Shown here: positions 35,785 to 45,108 of the stretch, one piece after another
Layout: each line of letters starts with the position of its first letter
How positions within the stretch are numbered: the stretch's first letter is position 1
Assembly: GCF_900130005.1 (NCBI RefSeq)
Contig: NZ_FQXP01000010.1
Location: 62,001 to 126,000, forward strand
Direction: 5' to 3'
Length of the DNA stretch: 64,000 nucleotides
DNA from: Clostridium collagenovorans DSM 3089
GTDB taxonomy: Bacteria; Bacillota; Clostridia; Clostridiales; Clostridiaceae
The notes under the pieces: model-generated
Databases searched by the model: none
Seen by the model: only the letters and a program-made list of their open reading frames with translations
What the model was told of the DNA's origin: nothing
Made by a program: the position numbers and the translations under genes

Positions 35785-37720
35785 ATTTTCTTCTACTTTT
35801 TTGCTTAGAAGATTTGTTTTTAGAGTTTTTATTATATGTATTCTTAGAATCTTTTTTATTTATATCAGTATTTGTAGGCTTCTTTTTAGAAGATTTTTTA
35901 TTATCAAAGTTACCTTTAGGTCTATGTTCAGGTATCAAACAATTCTTGCCATGACCTATTAAATCTTCACGGCCTGCAGTTATTAAGGCTTCTTTTACTA
36001 AAGCATGGTTTTTAGGATCTCTATATTGAAGTAGAGCTCTTTGAAGATTTTTTTCATGCTGCTTTGTAGGAGTATATACTTTTTCCTTAGTTATAGGATT
36101 TATACCAGTGTAATATATAGTTGTAGAAAGACTTCCTGGTGTAGGATAAAAGTCTTGTACTTGCTCTGGATTATATCCCATATCTCTAATATACTCAGCC
36201 AATTCTATTGCTGCATGTAAATCACTACCAGGATGACTTGACATAAGATAAGGAACTAAATATTGCTTCATATTTAACTTATCATTTATATCAAAGTATT
36301 TTTTTGAAAATCTATCATATACTTCCCTCGTAGGTTTACCCATTTGAGCTAAAACTTTATCGCTTATGTGTTCAGGAGCTACTTTTAATTGACCACTTAT
36401 ATGATGTTTACAAAGCTCTTCAAAGAATTTTGTGTTTTTATCATATATAAGATAGTCATATCTAATACCAGAACGAATAAATACTTTTTTCACTCCAGGA
36501 AGTTTTCTAACTTTCTTTAATAGATTTAAGTATTCACTATGATCTACTATTAGATTTTTACAAGGGGTAGGATGCATGCATTGTTTATGTTTACACACTC
36601 CAACCTTTTCTTGCACTTTACATGCTTTACTTCTAAAGTTAGCAGTAGGTCCGCCAACATCATGTATATATCCTTTAAAGTCATCTAAAGTAGTTAAAAG
36701 CTTAGCTTCATTTAAAATTGAGTTTTCACTTCTCTTCTGTATGACTCTTCCTTGATGGAAGGTTAAAGCACAAAATGAACAAGAACCGTAGCATCCTCTA
36801 TGACTTGTAATAGAATATTTAACCTCTTTTATAGCTGGAATACCACCATCCTTTTCATAAACAGGATGATAAGTTCTAGTATAAGGTAAATTATAAACCC
36901 TATCCATTGCCTCATCACTTAGTGGAAATTGAGGAGGATTTTGAATTATGTATCTACTATCATGAGGCTGGACTATAATCTTTCCTCTAAGAGCATCTTG
37001 CTCTTGAGATTGCACCTTAAAGCTTTCTGCATATAAAAGTTTATCACTTATAACCTCTTCATAAGAAGGTGAAACTACATAATCAGAAATATCATCTAAG
37101 GAGTTACTTGTATATACAGTACCTCTTACATTTTTTATTTCTTTAATATCCATTCCATAGGACATTAAGTTGGCTATTTCAATTACAGGTTTTTCACCCA
37201 TGCCGTAAATCAATAAGTCAGCTTTAGAGTCTAATAAGATACTTTTTCTAACTTTATCGCTCCAATAGTCATAATGGGCAAAACGTCTTAAACTAGCCTC
37301 TATTCCACCTATAATAATAGGAATATCTTTAAAAGCTTCTCTAATTTTATTGCAATATATTAATACTGCCCTGTCAGGTCTATAGCCACTTTTACCACCA
37401 GGAGAATAGAAGTCATCACTTCTTTTCTTTCTAGCTGCAGTATAGTGGTTTACCATTGAATCTATGTTACCAGAGTTGACTAAAAATCCATATTTAGGTC
37501 TTCCAAGTTTCTTGAAATCATTTGTATCTTTCCAATTTGGTTGAGCAATAATACCTACTGTAAATCCTTCACTTTCAAGAAGTCTCCCTATTATGGCAGT
37601 TCCAAATGAAGGATGATCAACATATGCATCACCAGTAACTATTATAAAATCAAGTTGATCAATACCGGATTTTTTTAAGTCTTCTTTGCAAATAGGTAAA
37701 AACTTTTTTGCTATATTCAT
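35783..37720 (-). CDS. YgiQ family radical SAM protein
   Basis: This 645-residue protein has an N-terminal cobalamin-binding-like domain (about residues 20-290: DFIIVTGDAYVDHPSFG, GGIEASLRRFAHYDYW) and a radical SAM domain with the CxxxCxxC cluster motif in CYGSCSFC. Later YgiQ-specific parts are RSGIRYD, KVAPEHIS and the C-terminal PHALVKEAL-like region with GREDLIGHG. The final 50 residues are Lys/Ser/Asn-rich and disordered. Members are widespread in anaerobes and the reaction is not known. A GGAGGAA site precedes the ATG. Confidence 0.92.
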   Translation of the reverse strand: MNIAKKFLPICKEDLKKSGIDQLDFIIVTGDAYVDHPSFGTAIIGRLLESEGFTVGIIAQPNWKDTNDFKKLGRPKYGFLVNSGNIDSMVNHYTAARKKRSDDFYSPGGKSGYRPDRAVLIYCNKIREAFKDIPIIIGGIEASLRRFAHYDYWSDKVRKSILLDSKADLLIYGMGEKPVIEIANLMSYGMDIKEIKNVRGTVYTSNSLDDISDYVVSPSYEEVISDKLLYAESFKVQSQEQDALRGKIIVQPHDSRYIIQNPPQFPLSDEAMDRVYNLPYTRTYHPVYEKDGGIPAIKEVKYSITSHRGCYGSCSFCALTFHQGRVIQKRSENSILNEAKLLTTLDDFKGYIHDVGGPTANFRSKACKVQEKVGVCKHKQCMHPTPCKNLIVDHSEYLNLLKKVRKLPGVKKVFIRSGIRYDYLIYDKNTKFFEELCKHHISGQLKVAPEHISDKVLAQMGKPTREVYDRFSKKYFDINDKLNMKQYLVPYLMSSHPGSDLHAAIELAEYIRDMGYNPEQVQDFYPTPGSLSTTIYYTGINPITKEKVYTPTKQHEKNLQRALLQYRDPKNHALVKEALITAGREDLIGHGKNCLIPEHRPKGNFDNKKSSKKKPTNTDINKKDSKNTYNKNSKNKSSKQKSRRK

Positions 37721-38525
37721 AAAAATTCCTCCGAAAGAACTTAAAAATAAGTATGGTTAATTGCGTTTAGTTTTAATATTAACACAATAGATATAAAATA
37801 TAAAGCACTATGTGGTTATGAGGAGAATCATAGTATATTTAAGCTATAGGTTTTAATGTGAGTAGATGATTAAGGGAGGGCTCTACTTTTATATGTATTT
37901 TTAAAAGTCTATAATAAGCTTAAATGGTTATAATTAAAAGTATGTGAAGAGTTATAATAAACAAAGTGGACATATTATTATCATAAAAAATAAAAAGTAG
38001 AGGAATATATAAGGTTTAGGAATATAATGGAATTGATGGCTTTTTAGAATAATATACAAAGTTTGAATTATACACTTTTGAAAAGTTAAAAAGTTCAGAA
38101 AATATTAGCAAGCTTAAGAAAAGAGGAGAAAATATATAGATAAATTAAAAAGATGGTCTAAATTTATCTAAAATCAAATTTTTTTGACATTAATTCCTTT
38201 TATCATTGCTGAAAATATAATATAATATTAAGTATGAGATAATTTTTTTATTAAGGGGGGATTAAACCTATGGAATCAGGGCCTCATAGTAGGAGCTATA
38301 AAATTAAAAATAAAATATTGAGCATCTTATAATAGAGGAGATGTATATCAAGTAACTAAGTTTTATAAATATAATTTAAGGTAAAAGTTATATTTATAAA
38401 GCTTATATACTGATATATTGAAGTAATACTGTAAAGTTTAGGCTATGTAATAAGGATTTATTTGCACAGTTTAAATTTAATTTAGTATTATTAAACTCCT
38501 CTATAGTAAGAGGGGGAGGATTAAT
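37721..38525. other. 805-bp gap with a short ORF and possible regulatory RNA
   Basis: This is the longest intergenic stretch in the window. It contains a TTGACA at 38184-38189 and TATAAT motifs at 38216-38226 (spacing unsuitable for one promoter), a 20-codon ORF at 38270 with an excellent ribosome site, and a hairpin (38496-38518) that pairs CTCCTCT with the ribosome site of the next gene. The first 350 bp show nothing recognisable. M-box and yybP-ykoY consensus elements were looked for and not found. Confidence 0.45.
38270..38332 (+). CDS. 20-codon ORF: leader peptide or relic of a metal transporter gene
   Basis: AAGGGGGGA lies 9 bp before an ATG that opens a 20-codon frame (MESGPHSRSYKIKNK, then ILSIL and TAA). 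The sequence looks like the cytoplasmic N terminus and first hydrophobic residues of a longer membrane protein, such as an NRAMP-type transporter, which often neighbours MgtE-like CBS proteins. The frame stops where the first helix would begin. It may be a decayed gene start or a true regulatory leader; the transporter link is from memory of clostridial gene neighbourhoods and is not proven. Confidence 0.35.
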   Translation: MESGPHSRSYKIKNKILSIL

Positions 38526-39779
38526 ATGACTAAATTAACTACTTTCTTTTTAAATAAGATTTATAACAGAAAGGTCTATGATGAATTCGATGAGTGCATA
38601 GGAACAATTTATGATATCTATGTAACAACTAAGGAAGGTTATCCTAGAGTAATAGGTTATAGAATAAAGAAAGATAGAGAAATTATGGATTATGAGTTTA
38701 GGTCCATAGACTTTTGTGAAGAAAACCAAAAGATATGGATACAGGTAAGAGGTGTAAAAGAAATCATCCCAAGAAATTACTCTTATCTTTTAATTAAGGA
38801 TTTACTGAAGAAAAAGATTGTTGACGTTAATGGTAAAAAGGTAGTTAGAGTTGATGATATACGTATGGCTAAGATACTGGGAGAAATTAGAGTTTTAGCT
38901 GTAGATTCAGGTGTATTAGCTATATCTAGAAGATATAGAATAGATAAGTTTGTAAAGGGGATTTACAAACTTATGGGTAAAAAGTTTACTGATAGTATAG
39001 TTTTGTGGGAAAGTGTTGAATCCCTAGAGCAAGATAAAGAAAGTTTAAAACTGAATGTATCTTACGAGAGATTATCTAAGTTTAAACCTGCGGATATAGC
39101 TGATATATTAGAGGAATTAGAAGCTGAATATAGAAATAAAATCTTTGAAAGCTTAGATTTAGAATTAGCGTCAGAAACCTTAGAAGAATTAGATTCAGAT
39201 ATAAGAATAGCTATATTAGAAACAATAAGTGAAAATAAGGTTATGGAAATATTAGATACTATGCCTAATGATGAAGTAGCTGATATTTTAGAGGAAATGG
39301 ATAAAGAAAATGCTGAAAGATTGCTTCATAGCTTAGAAAAAGAAGATGCTGATGAAGTAAAAAGACTTATGAACTATGATGATGATTTAGTAGGTAGTAT
39401 TATGAATAAAGATTTTATTGCATTTAATACTAATATAACAGTAGGTGAACTTTTAGAACTAATAAGAGAAACTAAGCCTGATGATGAAGTAACTTATTAT
39501 AGTTATTTTGTTGATGATGAAGAGAAGCTTCAAGGGGTAATATCATTAACAGAGTTAGTTTTAGCAAAGCCTGAGAGTAGAATAAAGGATATTATGGATT
39601 TAGATGTTATTAGTGTTAAAGATACTGATAAAATAAATAAATCCTTTGAACTTATATTGAAATATAATTATTTATCTTTACCTGTTACAGATGTAAATGA
39701 TAAGTTGTGTGGAGTAGTAATAATTAATGATATTATAGAGGAAGTTTTGCCACACTCATTTAAGAAAAAAATAAGTTAA
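38526..39779 (+). CDS. MgtE N-terminal/CBS-domain protein with PRC-barrel, lacking the transport domain
   Basis: The 417-residue protein has an N-terminal PRC-barrel-like part (about residues 1-130: VYDEFDECIGTIYDIYV, RYRIDKFVKGIYK), an MgtE N domain of superhelical repeats (about 180-290: FKPADIADILEELE, MPNDEVADILEEMDKENA) and a CBS pair (about 295-410: VGSIMNKDFIAFN, IKDIMDLDVISV, VVIINDIIEE). No transmembrane helices follow, so it is a cytosolic sensor-type protein, not a Mg2+ channel. It normally partners a metal transporter; none is adjacent. A GGGGGAGGA site that can be sequestered by a hairpin precedes the ATG. Confidence 0.85.
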   Translation: MTKLTTFFLNKIYNRKVYDEFDECIGTIYDIYVTTKEGYPRVIGYRIKKDREIMDYEFRSIDFCEENQKIWIQVRGVKEIIPRNYSYLLIKDLLKKKIVDVNGKKVVRVDDIRMAKILGEIRVLAVDSGVLAISRRYRIDKFVKGIYKLMGKKFTDSIVLWESVESLEQDKESLKLNVSYERLSKFKPADIADILEELEAEYRNKIFESLDLELASETLEELDSDIRIAILETISENKVMEILDTMPNDEVADILEEMDKENAERLLHSLEKEDADEVKRLMNYDDDLVGSIMNKDFIAFNTNITVGELLELIRETKPDDEVTYYSYFVDDEEKLQGVISLTELVLAKPESRIKDIMDLDVISVKDTDKINKSFELILKYNYLSLPVTDVNDKLCGVVIINDIIEEVLPHSFKKKIS

Positions 39780-39783
39780 AATC

Positions 39784-39822
39784 AAAAAGTTAGGTATATA
39801 TTATTATATCTAACTTTTTTTA
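39784..39822 (+). terminator. Terminator of the MgtE-like gene
   Basis: AAAAAGTTAGGTATA pairs with TATATCTAACTTTTTT (one imperfect pair) with a T-run of seven. Confidence 0.85.
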
Positions 39823-39954
39823 TTAACTATTCAGTAGAATAACATATGTATCATAACTTTACAGTTAAATAAAAATATAATATAATACATAAAAAGAGAA
39901 TTGACAGAAAATTTTAACATTGCTTAAAGGGATTCAAAGGGGGGAACCTTTCAT

Positions 39955-40476
39955 ATGAAGGATGACTATGATGAGTTATTCAGGATTTTATATGATAGGT
40001 ATTATGATGGTATTTACAGATATATATTTGCCAATGTAAAGAATAAGTGGAACGCAGAGGATATTGTATCAGTAGTATTTACGAAGCTTTATATCAATAG
40101 AGAAAAGATTACAGATATAGAGGGAAGTAAAAATTGGATTTATAGAATAGCTAGAAATGCTATAATAGACTATTACAGAGCCAACAATAAAGTTATACCT
40201 ATAAATTATATTTTAGATAGTAGCAACTTTGAAGAAGGTTATGATAATATCTTAATCCAAGAAGAGTTTGAAGAGGTTTTTAAAATAATAGATGAATTAC
40301 CTAATGAAACGAAAAACTTCTTAAAACTAAGATATTTTGAAGGATTAAAGTTTAGGGAAATTTCTGAGGCTACTAATACTTCGGAGAGTACTGTGAAAAC
40401 CACTGTGAGCAGAGCTATCAAAAGGGTGAAAAAAATCTACGAAAATAATTCAGTAGAGGATGAGATGTCACTTTAA
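39955..40476 (+). CDS. ECF-type RNA polymerase sigma factor
   Basis: This 173-residue protein has sigma-70 region 2 (about residues 10-75: YDGIYRYIFANVKNKWNAEDIVSVVF, seen in part as WNAEDIVSVVFTKLY; IYRIARNAIIDYYR) and region 4 (about 115-160: LPNETKNFLKLRYFEGLKF, REISEATNTSESTVKTTVSR). Region 3 is absent, as in ECF factors. There is no anti-sigma gene beside it: the next gene is convergent. A GGGGGG ribosome site with a small hairpin (39936-39951) precedes the ATG. The target promoters are unknown. Confidence 0.9.
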   Translation: MKDDYDELFRILYDRYYDGIYRYIFANVKNKWNAEDIVSVVFTKLYINREKITDIEGSKNWIYRIARNAIIDYYRANNKVIPINYILDSSNFEEGYDNILIQEEFEEVFKIIDELPNETKNFLKLRYFEGLKFREISEATNTSESTVKTTVSRAIKRVKKIYENNSVEDEMSL

Positions 40477-40581
40477 TATTGCAAATATAACATTAACCGA
40501 GTAAATACTAAGGTCTCTATATTAATACCTAGATATTGTATGTTTCGAAGAGTAAACACAAAGAAGAAAAGCAGGAATTAT

Positions 40582-40612
40582 AAAAGCTACATAAATAATT
40601 TATGTAGCTTTT
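40582..40612. terminator. Bidirectional terminator between the sigma factor and M42 peptidase genes
   Basis: Perfect 15-bp stem 40582-40596 with 40598-40612, with a 1-nt centre, followed by CTTTT. Confidence 0.8.
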
Positions 40613-40622
40613 CTTTTAGATA

Positions 40623-41660
40623 TTATTTTTCACAAGAGTATTTAACTATTAAGTCTAAAGTAGCTAATACTGAATCCATGTGAGTTCTTTCATAAGCATG
40701 AGAAGCATATATTCCGGCACCTATTAAAGCAGTTCTAATATCCCAACCAGCTCTTAATGCAGAAGATGCATCTGAACCGTAGTGAGGATATATATCAACT
40801 TTGTATCCTATATTATGAGTTTTACAAAGCTCAACAAGTGTTCTTCTTAATTCATAATCGTATGGACCAGAAGAGTCCTTAGCGCAGATACAAACATCAT
40901 ACTCAGTTGAGTTTTGATCTAATCCTGGACAACCCATATCAACAGCTATAAATTCCTTTGTATTAACTGGTATAGCAGCTGAAGAACCATGTCCTACTTC
41001 TTCATAGTTACTAAAGAAAAAGTTAGTTGTATAAGGTAACTCAGTTTTGTTTTCAACAAAGTATCTTATTGCAGATAATAATATACCAACACTAGCTTTA
41101 TCATCTAAGTGTCTAGATTTAATAAATCCACTTTCAGTTATTGTAGTTCTAGAGTCAAAAGATATAAAGTCTCCAACTTCAATTCCTAGCTTTTCTACGT
41201 CTTCTGCTGAGAAAACTTTTTCATCTATTACTATTTCCATGTTTTCAGCACTTCTTTTTAATGATTCACAATCAGAGCTGATGTGAACAGAAGGTTTGAT
41301 TGTTTGGATAGTCGCAGAATAAGTTTTACCAGATGCGGTATGAATAATACAGTTTTCTCCTTCAACAGATGTCATCATGTATCCGCCAACAGGTGCTAAA
41401 CCTAAAGTTCCACTTGATTTAACACTTTTAACCATACCACCTAAAGTATCAACGTGAGCTGAAAATGTTCTTTGATATTCATCATTAGCACCTTTTATAG
41501 TAGCTATAAGAGCGCCTTTATTTGTTTTAGTATATTGAACATTTAAGTTTTTAAGCTCATTTTCTATATAGTTTATAGCCTTAGCAGTAAACCCTGTTGG
41601 ACTTGGTGTAGTAAGGATGTCTTTAAGATAGCCTTTTAATGCTTCAATATTATAATTCAC
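40623..41660 (-). CDS. M42 family metallopeptidase (glutamyl aminopeptidase type)
   Basis: This 345-residue dinuclear metal peptidase has the conserved metal ligands in FSAHVDTLGG, RHLDDKASVG, NYEEVGHG and AVDMGCPG, and a late His in ASHAYERTHMDS. Such TET-like aminopeptidases trim peptides in the cytosol and would supply amino acids for fermentation. The start is GTG 41660, with AGGGGG 8 bp before it. Single-gene unit. Confidence 0.92.
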   Translation of the reverse strand: MNYNIEALKGYLKDILTTPSPTGFTAKAINYIENELKNLNVQYTKTNKGALIATIKGANDEYQRTFSAHVDTLGGMVKSVKSSGTLGLAPVGGYMMTSVEGENCIIHTASGKTYSATIQTIKPSVHISSDCESLKRSAENMEIVIDEKVFSAEDVEKLGIEVGDFISFDSRTTITESGFIKSRHLDDKASVGILLSAIRYFVENKTELPYTTNFFFSNYEEVGHGSSAAIPVNTKEFIAVDMGCPGLDQNSTEYDVCICAKDSSGPYDYELRRTLVELCKTHNIGYKVDIYPHYGSDASSALRAGWDIRTALIGAGIYASHAYERTHMDSVLATLDLIVKYSCEK

Positions 41661-41912
41661 TGTAATACCCCCTAAAGTTTCGAAAATTTTGAATACTACT
41701 AAATTGTAGCATAATTATAAGTAGATTTCATCATATCTTTATTGAAGTAGAGTAATTATTTAAAACTATAAGTTTAAATTAACTATAATAGTTGGAATAA
41801 AATAAGCCTGAAGACTCTATATATAGTTATAGATAGTTTTAAGTATATATAAATGAAGTTACATAATTTAGATAGGAAAAAAATCTTAATAAGCAAAAAG
41901 AGTGGGGGATAT

Positions 41913-43244
41913 ATGAGAAAGAAGGTAGCTATAATAGGAGCTTTAGTTTTTTGTGCAGCACTAATAGAGTTTTCTTGTAGTTTTTGGAATGTAAGTGATA
42001 AAATTTATCCAGGAGTATTTGTGGAGAACATAGATCTTAGTTATTTAACAAAAGAAGAGGCTAAACAAAAGATAGAAGAGACTTATTTAGTTGATCAAAA
42101 AAATAGAAGTATTACAACTGAGATAAATGACAATGAATTTGAAATAAGTTTTAGTGATTTAGGGGTACAGTATAATACTGATGAAATAATAGCAAAATCT
42201 TTTGCTGAAGGACGAGATAAAAATATTTTCAAATCTTATATAAGGTTAAAAAAGAAAAGTATAGATGAGTTTAAGTTATCCTTTAATTTAGATGAGGAGG
42301 CTTTTAAGCAGTATATAGATAATATTAAGTGTAAGGCTTGTAGATGTAGCGAAGATGCAAAAATTGAAATAAATAATGGGGATATTAAGGTATATAGTGA
42401 AGTTATAGGATTAGAGTTAGAAGAAGATAAATTAAGAGAAGATATAATTAATAAGCTCATGGAGGATCATGGAAAAGATAATATATTAGTTGTAGGAGAG
42501 ATTAAGGAGATTATTCCTAGGATATTAGAAAAAGATCTGAAGAGTATAGATTCTGTAATTTCATCCTATGAAACAAGTTTGTATAACTCCGGTGAGTCTA
42601 GAAATAAAAACATAGAGATAAGTACAAAGGCTGTAAATGGAACTCTTGTAATGCCTGGAGATGAGTTTAGCTTTAATAAAATAGTAGGAGCTAGGACAAG
42701 TAATAAAGGCTATGAAAATGCTAAGGTAATAGTTAATGATAAGTACCAAGATGATGTTGGAGGGGGAGTATGTCAGGTATCATCTACACTACATAATGCT
42801 ATTATTAGAACAGATATAAATCCTACGGAGAGGCATGGACATAGTAAGTTGGTAAGTTATGTTGATAAAGGCTATGATGCAACAGTTTCTTATGGATATC
42901 TTGATTATAAGTTTATTAATACTCTTCCATATCCAATTTATATAGAGGGAAATGTAAAAAGCAATTTAGTATATTTTAAAATATATTCAGCTAAGTCTAT
43001 AAACTCAAGGCGTTATGAAATAAGAACGGTAAATGAAAAGTTGCTTAAACCACATAGAATAATTCAAGAGGATGGAACTAAGGGGATAGGTTATACAGAA
43101 ATAAAACAACAGGGTGAGGCAGGCTGGAGTGCTGATATTTATAGGTATATTTATGAGGAAGGTGAACTTGTAGATAAAAAGCTTATATATAATGTAAACA
43201 TAAAACCTAAAGACGAGATAGTAATAATAGGTGTTAAAAAATAA
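41913..43244 (+). CDS. VanW family protein with peptidoglycan-binding-like repeats
   Basis: The 443-residue protein has an N-terminal membrane anchor (about residues 5-22), two YoaR-like putative peptidoglycan-binding domains (about 30-215: IYPGVFVENIDLSYLTKEEA) and a VanW domain (about 245-380) with GDEFSFNKIVG, GGGVCQVSSTLHNAI and HSKLVSYVDKGYDATV. VanW occurs in vancomycin-resistance clusters, but in clostridia it is mostly a cell-wall protein of unknown role and no van genes are nearby. ATG 41913 follows GTGGGGGA; an upstream ATG at 41853 has no ribosome site. Confidence 0.88.
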   Translation: MRKKVAIIGALVFCAALIEFSCSFWNVSDKIYPGVFVENIDLSYLTKEEAKQKIEETYLVDQKNRSITTEINDNEFEISFSDLGVQYNTDEIIAKSFAEGRDKNIFKSYIRLKKKSIDEFKLSFNLDEEAFKQYIDNIKCKACRCSEDAKIEINNGDIKVYSEVIGLELEEDKLREDIINKLMEDHGKDNILVVGEIKEIIPRILEKDLKSIDSVISSYETSLYNSGESRNKNIEISTKAVNGTLVMPGDEFSFNKIVGARTSNKGYENAKVIVNDKYQDDVGGGVCQVSSTLHNAIIRTDINPTERHGHSKLVSYVDKGYDATVSYGYLDYKFINTLPYPIYIEGNVKSNLVYFKIYSAKSINSRRYEIRTVNEKLLKPHRIIQEDGTKGIGYTEIKQQGEAGWSADIYRYIYEEGELVDKKLIYNVNIKPKDEIVIIGVKK

Positions 43245-43246
43245 AG

Positions 43247-43295
43247 AAAGTATAAATACCTCTAATAGTATAGTTTAGAGGTATTTATACTTTTT
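43247..43295. terminator. Terminator after the VanW gene
   Basis: Perfect stem of about 19 bp (43247-43265 with 43275-43293) followed by T-rich sequence, between convergent genes. Confidence 0.85.
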
Positions 43296-43350
43296 ATAAA
43301 ATAACTATTAAATTAAGATTTAAGGGCATAAAAAACTTATTGTTTTTAGT

Positions 43351-44796
43351 TTAGAAGTAATAAGGTACGAAATTGCAACAGCAGTTATTAGTGTTATTAC
43401 TTCCACAATTATTATTGTTATTGCTCATAGAGTACCATAAAAGGAATAATACTACTATGAATAAAATAAAGTCATTACTATGATTGTTGTTATTGCAGCA
43501 AGTTCTTCTTATCTTTTTAACTGGTTTAGGTGGTGGAGTACAACAATCACATTTAGTATTTTCTATATCAGTCTCACAGTTTTTAAAGAATAAATCTTCG
43601 CCACAATCTTCTATAATAGTTGTGTTTGAATTAGGTGAGTTGAAAGTTGTATCAGCAAAGAATTCTTCCTCTGTAAATGAAGAAGTAGAATCATTTGATG
43701 AATTTTCACTAGTGTAATTAAACTTAGCTAAAAACTCTTCTTCATAGTTTCTTGAGTCTTCTAATGAAGAGAAGTTATCTTCAAATATTTCAACATCTTC
43801 AGTAGTGTCATTAATTTGATTAGCATAATCATTAAAGAATTTTGTTTCAAAGTTTTCATCGGTATTGGTATTTTCTAATATTTCATCATTACTTGAAGTG
43901 TTTGAAGTAGATAATTTTTCTCCTACGTAGTCTTTGAAATCATCTTCAACAAAGTCAAGTGAAGAATTAGAAACTCCAATGTTAGTTTCGGTTTCGCTAT
44001 AAGAGTCATTATAAAAGTCTCCATGTTCAGGAGATTTATAGTTTGGATCACAAGGTGCAATTACTTCAGGTTCAGTATTGATGTTAGAAGAACTTACTAT
44101 TTCTTCTTCATTAGAAATGTTATCTACAGTAGAAGATGTGTTATAAGTTACATTAGAAGTAATATCTTCATTCATATTCTCGAAGATAAATTCATCATAA
44201 TTAAAATCTTTATCTTCGTCACTATTAGAAGAGTTTGTATCTAATTCAATATTTGAATCTTCTATAACTACATTTTCTTCAGGTAGATTTTCTTGTTGTG
44301 AACCTTCATTGGACTCATAGGAATTAGTATAATAGAATCCTTTGAAGTATTCATCACCTTTAGCGAAGTTTTCTAAAAACTCTCCATAGCTCCAAAGAGG
44401 ACTTGAATGTCCACAGTCATTAGTTACAAAGTTTGAGTCTAACTCACCATCTGCATTTGTTGCATTATAAATAACAGGGTCATTGTTACTAATTTCTCCA
44501 TCCTCAGAGTGATCCATTACAATTTGAGAATCCTCTATAACAAAGTTACTTTCTTCAAGAGAAGTTAGATCTTCATTTATATTTTTACCTTCGCTATCTG
44601 TTAAAACTTCAGTATTTATTGAATCCATATCTTTAGTATTAGTTGATTCGGTATAAGTTAAATCATCATTAGATATATCTTTAGTATTAAAGCTTTCATC
44701 TTGATGAGAACCATCATCAATGGTGAAAATACAATCATATGAAGATGCACCGTTGTTTTGTATTACAAAGGTATTGTTTTTTCCTTTAACAGCCAT
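43351..44796 (-). CDS. Acidic Ser/Asn/Glu-rich protein with Cys-rich, hydrophobic C terminus
   Basis: The 481-residue protein has no signal peptide. About 400 residues are acidic low complexity, rich in Asp, Glu, Ser, Asn and Thr, with recurring VIEDS-type motifs (FVIEDSQIV, VVIEDSNIEL, TIIEDCGED). The C terminus carries CDCCTPPPKPVKKIRRTCC, one hydrophobic helix (DFILFIVVLFLLWY) and a Cys/Asn tail ending CCCNFVPYYF. The layout (soluble repeat body, Cys cluster, single hydrophobic segment) recalls the protein at 29997. It may be a spore-surface or membrane-bound matrix protein. No family recognised. GGAGGAA precedes the ATG. Confidence 0.65.
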   Translation of the reverse strand: MAVKGKNNTFVIQNNGASSYDCIFTIDDGSHQDESFNTKDISNDDLTYTESTNTKDMDSINTEVLTDSEGKNINEDLTSLEESNFVIEDSQIVMDHSEDGEISNNDPVIYNATNADGELDSNFVTNDCGHSSPLWSYGEFLENFAKGDEYFKGFYYTNSYESNEGSQQENLPEENVVIEDSNIELDTNSSNSDEDKDFNYDEFIFENMNEDITSNVTYNTSSTVDNISNEEEIVSSSNINTEPEVIAPCDPNYKSPEHGDFYNDSYSETETNIGVSNSSLDFVEDDFKDYVGEKLSTSNTSSNDEILENTNTDENFETKFFNDYANQINDTTEDVEIFEDNFSSLEDSRNYEEEFLAKFNYTSENSSNDSTSSFTEEEFFADTTFNSPNSNTTIIEDCGEDLFFKNCETDIENTKCDCCTPPPKPVKKIRRTCCNNNNHSNDFILFIVVLFLLWYSMSNNNNNCGSNNTNNCCCNFVPYYF

Positions 44797-44955
44797 AATG
44801 TTTTCCTCCTAGTTTATTTATGAAAGGTAATAATTTAGGGTATAACTCTTCAGTATAAAATAAATCATAGAAATTGATCTATACTTCCAAAATATGAAAA
44901 TTTGATTTACTTTGACACAAATATGTTTAATTAAATAAAAATGGATAAAATAAAA

Positions 44956-44989
44956 TTACCACCATTCACTACTTTGTGAATGGTGGTAA
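44956..44989 (-). terminator. Terminator of gap
   Basis: Perfect 14-bp stem (44956-44969 with 44976-44989) around a 6-nt loop, with a T-rich tract on the minus-strand 3' side. The rest of 44797-45108 has a small CATACTC/GAGTATG hairpin near 45065-45095 and no gene. Confidence 0.75.
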
Positions 44990-45108
44990 AAAACTATAGG
45001 AAATTTATATGATAACTAGTATTATAGGGCAGTTAATCCTAAATATTTAGCTATCTTTTTAGACATACTCGGTGGAGTATAAAGAGTATGCTAGTTAGCA
45101 AGTTTTAA

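Noticed and set aside
37721..38525. M-box or yybP-ykoY metal riboswitch before the MgtE-like gene
   Set aside because: The conserved core sequences of either family could not be found by eye.
38526..39779. Magnesium channel MgtE
   Set aside because: The protein ends after the CBS pair and has no transmembrane domain.
41853..43244. Vancomycin-resistance locus because of VanW
   Set aside because: No vanH, vanA, vanX or two-component genes are nearby; lone VanW proteins are common in clostridia.
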